Of a stretch of 64,000 bases of DNA, positions 59,486 through 64,000 are shown piece after piece. The position numbers and the translations under genes are program-made. Positions within the stretch are counted from its first letter, which is position 1, and each line of letters opens with the position of its first letter. This DNA comes from UBA4744 sp963707435 (GTDB lineage: Bacteria; Actinomycetota; Acidimicrobiia; Spongiisociales; UBA4744), in the NCBI GenBank assembly GCA_963707435.1, contig CAVPPF010000002.1:62001-126000 (forward strand). Reading direction: 5' to 3'. The notes beneath the pieces were generated by a model. The model searched no databases and was not told the origin of the DNA. It saw only the letters and a list, made by a program, of their open reading frames with translations.

Positions 59486-62237
59486 GTGAGCAAATACCCG
59501 TCCGAATATGAGATCGATCTTGCCCTGCGGGACGGCGGTGTCGTCGGATTCCGTCCGATCAAACCGGACGATGCCGAGAAGCTCTACGAGCACTTCCACC
59601 GTCTCGGTCCGGAGTCGCGCTACTTCCGCTTCTTCCGGGTCAAGAAGGACCTCTCGCCCAAGGAACTCGAGTACTTCACGAACGTCGACTACAAAGACCG
59701 GATGGCCTTTCGTCGCCGTGCAGCGAGGATCAGATCATCGCCGTTGGCAGATACGATCGGGTGGAGGACGACCCGCAGTACGCCGAGGTCGCCTTCGTGG
59801 TCGAAGACCAGCACCAGAATCGGGGCATCGGCAGCCAGCTGCTGCAATTGATGACCACGCATGCTCGCAAACTTGGCATCGCCGGGTTTCGGGCGTTTGT
59901 TCTGCCGGAGAACGTTCAGATGATGCGGCTCTTCAGGAACTCCGGGTACCGGTTGGAGCGGACCCTCGACGAGGGTGTGTACAGCGTCAGTTTCCCGGTG
60001 GCCCTGTTCGGACGATGCCCGGGCTGCAGACGAAGAAAGGGAGAAGCGGGCAGTGGCGGCCTCGCTGCTCCCGATCTTCTACCCGCGCTCGATCGCCGTC
60101 ATCGGTGCAAGCCGAAACCGTGCTTCGATCGGTGGACGCCTGTTCCACAACCTGGTGAAGGGCAACTTCTCCGGACCGGTCTTTCCGGTGAACCCGAAGG
60201 CGGACGTGGTCAATTCTGTTCGGACCCACAGGTCGGTCGTGGACATCGTAGATCCCGTTGATCTGGCCTTCATCGTCGTGCCGGCCCAATTTGCCCTCGA
60301 GGCGGTCAAGGAGTGTGCGCGAAAAGGGTGTGCGCGGGATCGTGATGATCACAGCAGGTTTTTCTGAACTGGGCGAAGAGGGTCGCCAGATGGAGCGTGA
60401 CTTGCTCGAGGTCGTGCGGTTGGCCGGGATGCGGATGGTCGGGCCGAACTGTATGGGTGTACTTGAATACCGATCTGGCCGTCTCCATGGACGGGACCTT
60501 TGCCCCGGTGTTTCCGCCGCGCGGCAACGTGGCCATGTCCAGCCAGTCCGGGGCGCTCGGTATCGCCATCCTGGACTATGCGTTGCGCAACAACATCGGT
60601 ATTTCCACCTTCGTCTCGGTCGGCAACAAAGCAGATATCAGCGGTAACGATCTGCTGCTGTACTGGGAAGGAGATCCTTCTACCGATGTGATCGTCCTCT
60701 ACCTGGAGTCCTTCGGGAATCCGCGGCGGTTTGCCCGAATTGCCAAACGGATCGCCAGGAAGAAGCCGATCATTGCCGTCAAGTCCGGTCGGACCACCGC
60801 CGGGACCCGGGCGGCCAGCAGCCATACGGGCGCCTTGGCGAGCGCCGATGTTGCCGTCGATGCCCTCTTCCACCAAACCGGGGTGATCAGAACCAACACG
60901 CTGGAGGAACTGTTCGATGTCACGGTCTTGTTGGCCAACCAGCCGATTCCGGCCGGTCGCCGGGTCGGTGTGATCACCAACGCCGGGGGGCCGGGCATCC
61001 TGGCCGCAGACGCCTTGGAGTCGAACGGTCTCACGCTTCCCGAGTTCTCGGAAGAACTGCAGAACAAGCTCCGGCGAGGTTCTGTCCGACGAAGCGTCAA
61101 CCCGGAATCCGGTAGATCTCATTGCTTCCGCCGGTGCCGACAGTACGCCCATTGTCTCAACGCCATGCTGGAGAGCGACGAGATCGATGCAGTGATCGCG
61201 AGCTACATCCCGGCCAGTCCGCTGGGAACCCCCGAGATCGCCGCTGCCCTTCGGGAGGCCGGAGTCCGCCATCACGGCAAGAAGACGTTCCTGTCCGTGT
61301 TCATGTCCTACGACGATCCTACGGATCTGCTCGGTGGCGAAGATGTGCGCATCCCGACCTATCTGTTCCCCGAGGCAGCCGCCGTGGCGCTCGCCCGGGC
61401 GGTCCGGTACGGCGAGTGGCTCAACTACACCTGAGGGCGAACTGCCGTCGTTTGACGACATCGAGGTCGAGGCCGGACGCAAGATCGTCGCCAAGGCACT
61501 CGAACGGATGGGCCCGGAGGGAGGCTGGCTGGAACCCGAAGAGGTGGAGGACGTTCTGTGTTCGTTCGGGATCTGCCTGCCGCAATCGAAGACGGTTCAT
61601 GATGAAGACGAAGCGGTGAAGGTTGCCGCAGAGATTGGAACGCCGGTGGCGGTCAAGGTGATTTCTGCCTCGGCGCTGCACAAGTCCGATCTGGGTGGCG
61701 TGGTCCTCGGTGTACGGGGGGAAGAGGACGTTCGCAAGGCTTTCCGCAAGGTGATGTCCGTGGTCGACGAGGCCGACGGAGTCTTGATTCAGGAGATGGT
61801 GACCGGAGGCCATGAGGTCCTGGTGGGGATGACGGAAGATCCGTCATTCGGCCCACTGATTGTCTTCGGGATGGGCGGTGTCCTCGTCGAACTCGTCGGC
61901 GATGTCTCGTTCCGGATCACCCCGGTGACCGACCTCGAGGCATCCGCCATGGTGCGCGAGATCAAGTCGGCCAAACTGCTGCAGGGATACCGGTCGTACC
62001 CGGCGGGTGACATTCCGGCGGTTGAGGAGGTCATTCTCCGGGTTTCGGCTCTGGCCGATGCCATCCCCGAGATCCGCGAGATGGACTTGAACCCGGTCAT
62101 GGTCCTGGCTCCGGGTGACGGCGCCAAGGCGGTCGATGCCCGGATGCGGGTGGCTCCCGTGGCGGAAGGTTGGTCGACCCGAACTGGCCGACGTGCCCGG
62201 GCGGGTCGGGAGCCCCAAGGTCGCTTCCAGCGGTTGA
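59486..62237 (+). CDS. GNAT domain fused to ADP-forming acyl-CoA synthetase (protein acetyltransferase type), frameshifted
   Basis: The first ~190 residues are a GNAT acetyltransferase (VVGFRPIKPDDAEKLYEHFH, QHQNRGIGSQLLQLMTTHAR). About 650 residues of an ADP-forming acyl-CoA synthetase follow: FYPRSIAVIGASRNRASIGG, MSSQSGALGIAILDYALR, SSHTGALASADVAVDALFHQ with the conserved His, and an ATP-grasp C-terminus (AVKVISASALHKSDLGGVVL, GEVLVGMTEDPSFGP-like). Fusions of this kind acetylate and silence acyl-CoA synthetases (Pat). Here GNAT is N-terminal, unlike E. coli PatZ. At least six shifts are needed. Start GTG 59486 with GAGGGGG. A longer end at 62317 is possible. Confidence 0.85.
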
Positions 62238-62370
62238 AGGGTCGGCGGAAAAGCGGTTCTGTTCGAATCAGCTGTGCCCGGCGGGGGACGACGGTGAGTC
62301 AGCGCGCGCCCGTCTGAGGAGCACTTAATCCAGGCCGGGCAGCGGGATAGGTTCTATCGGCGCGACATCG

Positions 62371-63306
62371 CTACAACAGAAGCGCCACGTAGAAGCCCCC
62401 GTAGAGCATCAGCAGCGTCAACCCGACCTTCCAATCGACTCGCCGCGTCCGCACCACCAGGATGGTCACCAGGGCCACGGCCACGAAAGCGACCATCGAG
62501 CCGCGCACCGCCAACGAACCCGTTATGGCGGTAGGTGCGATCAACGGTCCTGCGGCGATCGAAAGCGACGCATCAGAGAGCGAAGCTCCGAAAAGATCGC
62601 CGACCGCAAGGTCACGCGCTCCCTGTCGCAGGGCGGACACCGAGACGACCAACTCTGGCAGCGAAGTCCCGATTGAGGCGACGAAAAACGCAATGAGGTA
62701 TTGGGGAACACCGAGGATGTCCGAAAGCTCTACGAACGCCAATACCGCTGCGGTTGCACCTGCGCCGACGAGTAGCGAGATAGCCAAGGGCCGACCGCGA
62801 GATGCCGGTACTTGTTACGGCCGGGGACGGTCAGCACGGGATCCGAACCGGGAGGGTGGAGCGCGCCACACGATGACGTTGGCGGCCAGCCAAAAGGCCA
62901 AAAGCACGGCGGCATCTCGTCGGCCGAGGTAGCCGTCGGAGAACAGGACGGCGCCGATGGCGAGGGCGATCGCAGTGAGGGCACCTACCCAGGCCACCCT
63001 GCGGGCCGGCCGGCTATGAAGGATCCTCCCGCCAGGGGAGCAATCCCCAGGACGAGCGTCAGCTGCGTGGCCGCCGAGCCCACCGAGTCCCCGACATTGA
63101 GGTCGCCATTACCCGAGACCGAGGCGGCGATCGAGTTGGCTATCTCCGGAAGGTCGGTACCGATGGCGACCAGGGTGATCCCGATCAGAAAAGGCGGGAT
63201 TCGCAACCCGAAAGCCAGCGCAGATGCATTGGCTACGGCTCGTCGGCTCGCGAAGATTGGCAAGCCCCAGGCCGACGGCGATGAGGATCATCCAGACCAC
63301 GACCAT
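62371..63306 (-). CDS. CaCA-family Na+/Ca2+ exchanger, frameshifted
   Basis: The two alpha-repeat signatures are visible in different frames: GITLVAIGTDLPEIANSIAA near the N-terminus and FFVASIGTSLPELVVSVSAL in the C-terminal half. About ten hydrophobic helices in total and about 310 residues, normal for the family. Shifts near 63255, 63005 and 62815 are required. It should export Ca2+ using a Na+ (or H+) gradient. Confidence 0.85.
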
Positions 63307-63488
63307 AGGTTCAGGCTACCTCTCGTCGGATGGCCTCGATCGTGGAAGAAAGCCGACCGGACGTGCCCTTCGTCCCTACGTCAACTGCCACCGGCCTCTA
63401 GGGACAGGAGCGGTAGCGCACCTAACGTGGGCCTAGCATCGGAGGTACGGGTGGACCATGAACAAGCTCATGTGCCCGGGGCTCGGCT

Positions 63489-64000
63489 GTGAGAGACCCA
63501 TTTCAGCGTGATCTGATCTTCCTGCATCCTCCGTCGATCTACGACTTCCGTGGCAAAGATGTGTTCCTCGGGCCGATCGCCGACGCCGTTCCCTCAACCG
63601 GCGAGTTCGAGATGTACCCGGTGGGATTGACCAGCATCGCTTCGTTTCTCGAGAAGAACCACTACAACGTTCAGATCGTGAATCTGGCACACCGGATGAT
63701 GCAGCGGTCCAGGTTCGATGTCGAACGGTACATCGCACGCCAGAGCGCAACGGTCTTCGGTATCGACCTGCACTGGCTGCCCCATGCGCAGGGCGCGCTG
63801 GCCATTGCCGAGCTGGTCAAGCGACTGCATCCGAACAGCTACGTCCTGTTCGGGGGCCTGTCCGCTTCGTACTACCACGAAGAGCTGATCGACTATCCCT
63901 TCGTAGACTTCGTCATCCGGGGGGATTCGACCGAGGAACCGGTCCGGCAGCTTCTCCAGGCACTGCGTGAGGAATCCAGCCTGGAAACCGTGGAGAACTT
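63489..64000 (+). CDS. Cobalamin-binding radical-SAM protein, N-terminal part
   Basis: Open to the window edge, about 170 residues. The N-terminal block LIFLHPPSIYDFRGKDVFLG, then EMYPVGLTSIASFLEKNHYN, FGIDLHWLPHAQGALAIAEL and VLFGGLSASYYHEELIDYPF match the B12-binding domain of Ta0216-type radical-SAM proteins. The 4Fe-4S CxxxCxxC motif lies beyond the end. GTG start. Function unknown. Confidence 0.85.
   Translation, partial: MRDPFQRDLIFLHPPSIYDFRGKDVFLGPIADAVPSTGEFEMYPVGLTSIASFLEKNHYNVQIVNLAHRMMQRSRFDVERYIARQSATVFGIDLHWLPHAQGALAIAELVKRLHPNSYVLFGGLSASYYHEELIDYPFVDFVIRGDSTEEPVRQLLQALREESSLETVEN

Overview
The window looks like about 64 kb of chromosome from a high-GC actinobacterium, most likely of class Acidimicrobiia or a close relative. 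The reasons are a high-GC protein-coding style, the classic actinobacterial order mfd / (lipoprotein PpiC) / mazG / eno / ftsB-divIC / DUF501, an F420-type LLM oxidoreductase, DUF5317, L-lysine 6-transaminase, class E sortase, and many GTG/TTG starts. I see no CRISPR array, insertion sequence, integrase or rRNA operon. The species is not identifiable from what I can see.

A dominating property is single-base frameshifts. About thirty otherwise well-conserved genes, including essential ones (pth, orn, mfd, ftsB), need one or more +1/-1 shifts to read through, often at G/C homopolymers, while long genes such as acnA, rlmN, eno and the ClC channel are intact. I treat these as probable consensus errors and give whole-gene coordinates, noting approximate shift positions. 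True pseudogenes cannot be excluded gene by gene.

Layout. 1-11.2 kb: DUF885 peptidase end, LysM/M23 endopeptidase, rlmN, an NCS1 permease, PIN-PhoH ATPase, an HhH protein, a lytic transglycosylase, an LLM oxidoreductase, and a minus-strand run of conserved unknown / gamma-glutamyltransferase / histidine phosphatase. 11.5-16.8 kb: two membrane HD-domain proteins, DUF5317, enoyl-CoA hydratase and sortase. 16.8-29.8 kb: TlpA, molybdopterin oxidoreductase, orn, ClC channel, M28 peptidase, acnA, rplY (L25), pth, glpK, Usp and RNase HI. 29.9-36.7 kb: tryptophanase-like lyase, lysine 6-transaminase, a secreted sugar-dehydrogenase propeller carrying six 150-bp repeats, pgsA and an epimerase. 36.9-45.6 kb: mfd to DUF501, plus a HIT hydrolase.

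45.7-50 kb is the least ordinary stretch. It has tRNA-Leu(UAA), small membrane and zinc-finger genes, a pair of REP-like repeats, a second decayed copy of the tRNA-Leu 3' half, a broken SRPBCC gene, and a four-repeat Pho-box-like operator followed by a strong hairpin. 50.5-56.3 kb is a complete peptide ABC importer operon (binding lipoprotein, two permeases, two ATPases).

56.4-62.2 kb holds three metabolically telling genes: aceK (isocitrate dehydrogenase kinase/phosphatase, mostly known from proteobacteria), a heavily frameshifted mannosylglycerate synthase (compatible-solute synthesis), and a GNAT/acyl-CoA-synthetase fusion of the protein-acetyltransferase type. A Na+/Ca2+ exchanger and a cobalamin-binding radical-SAM protein (cut by the window end) close the window. 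The solute synthase and exchanger hint at a saline or osmotically variable habitat; this is inference.
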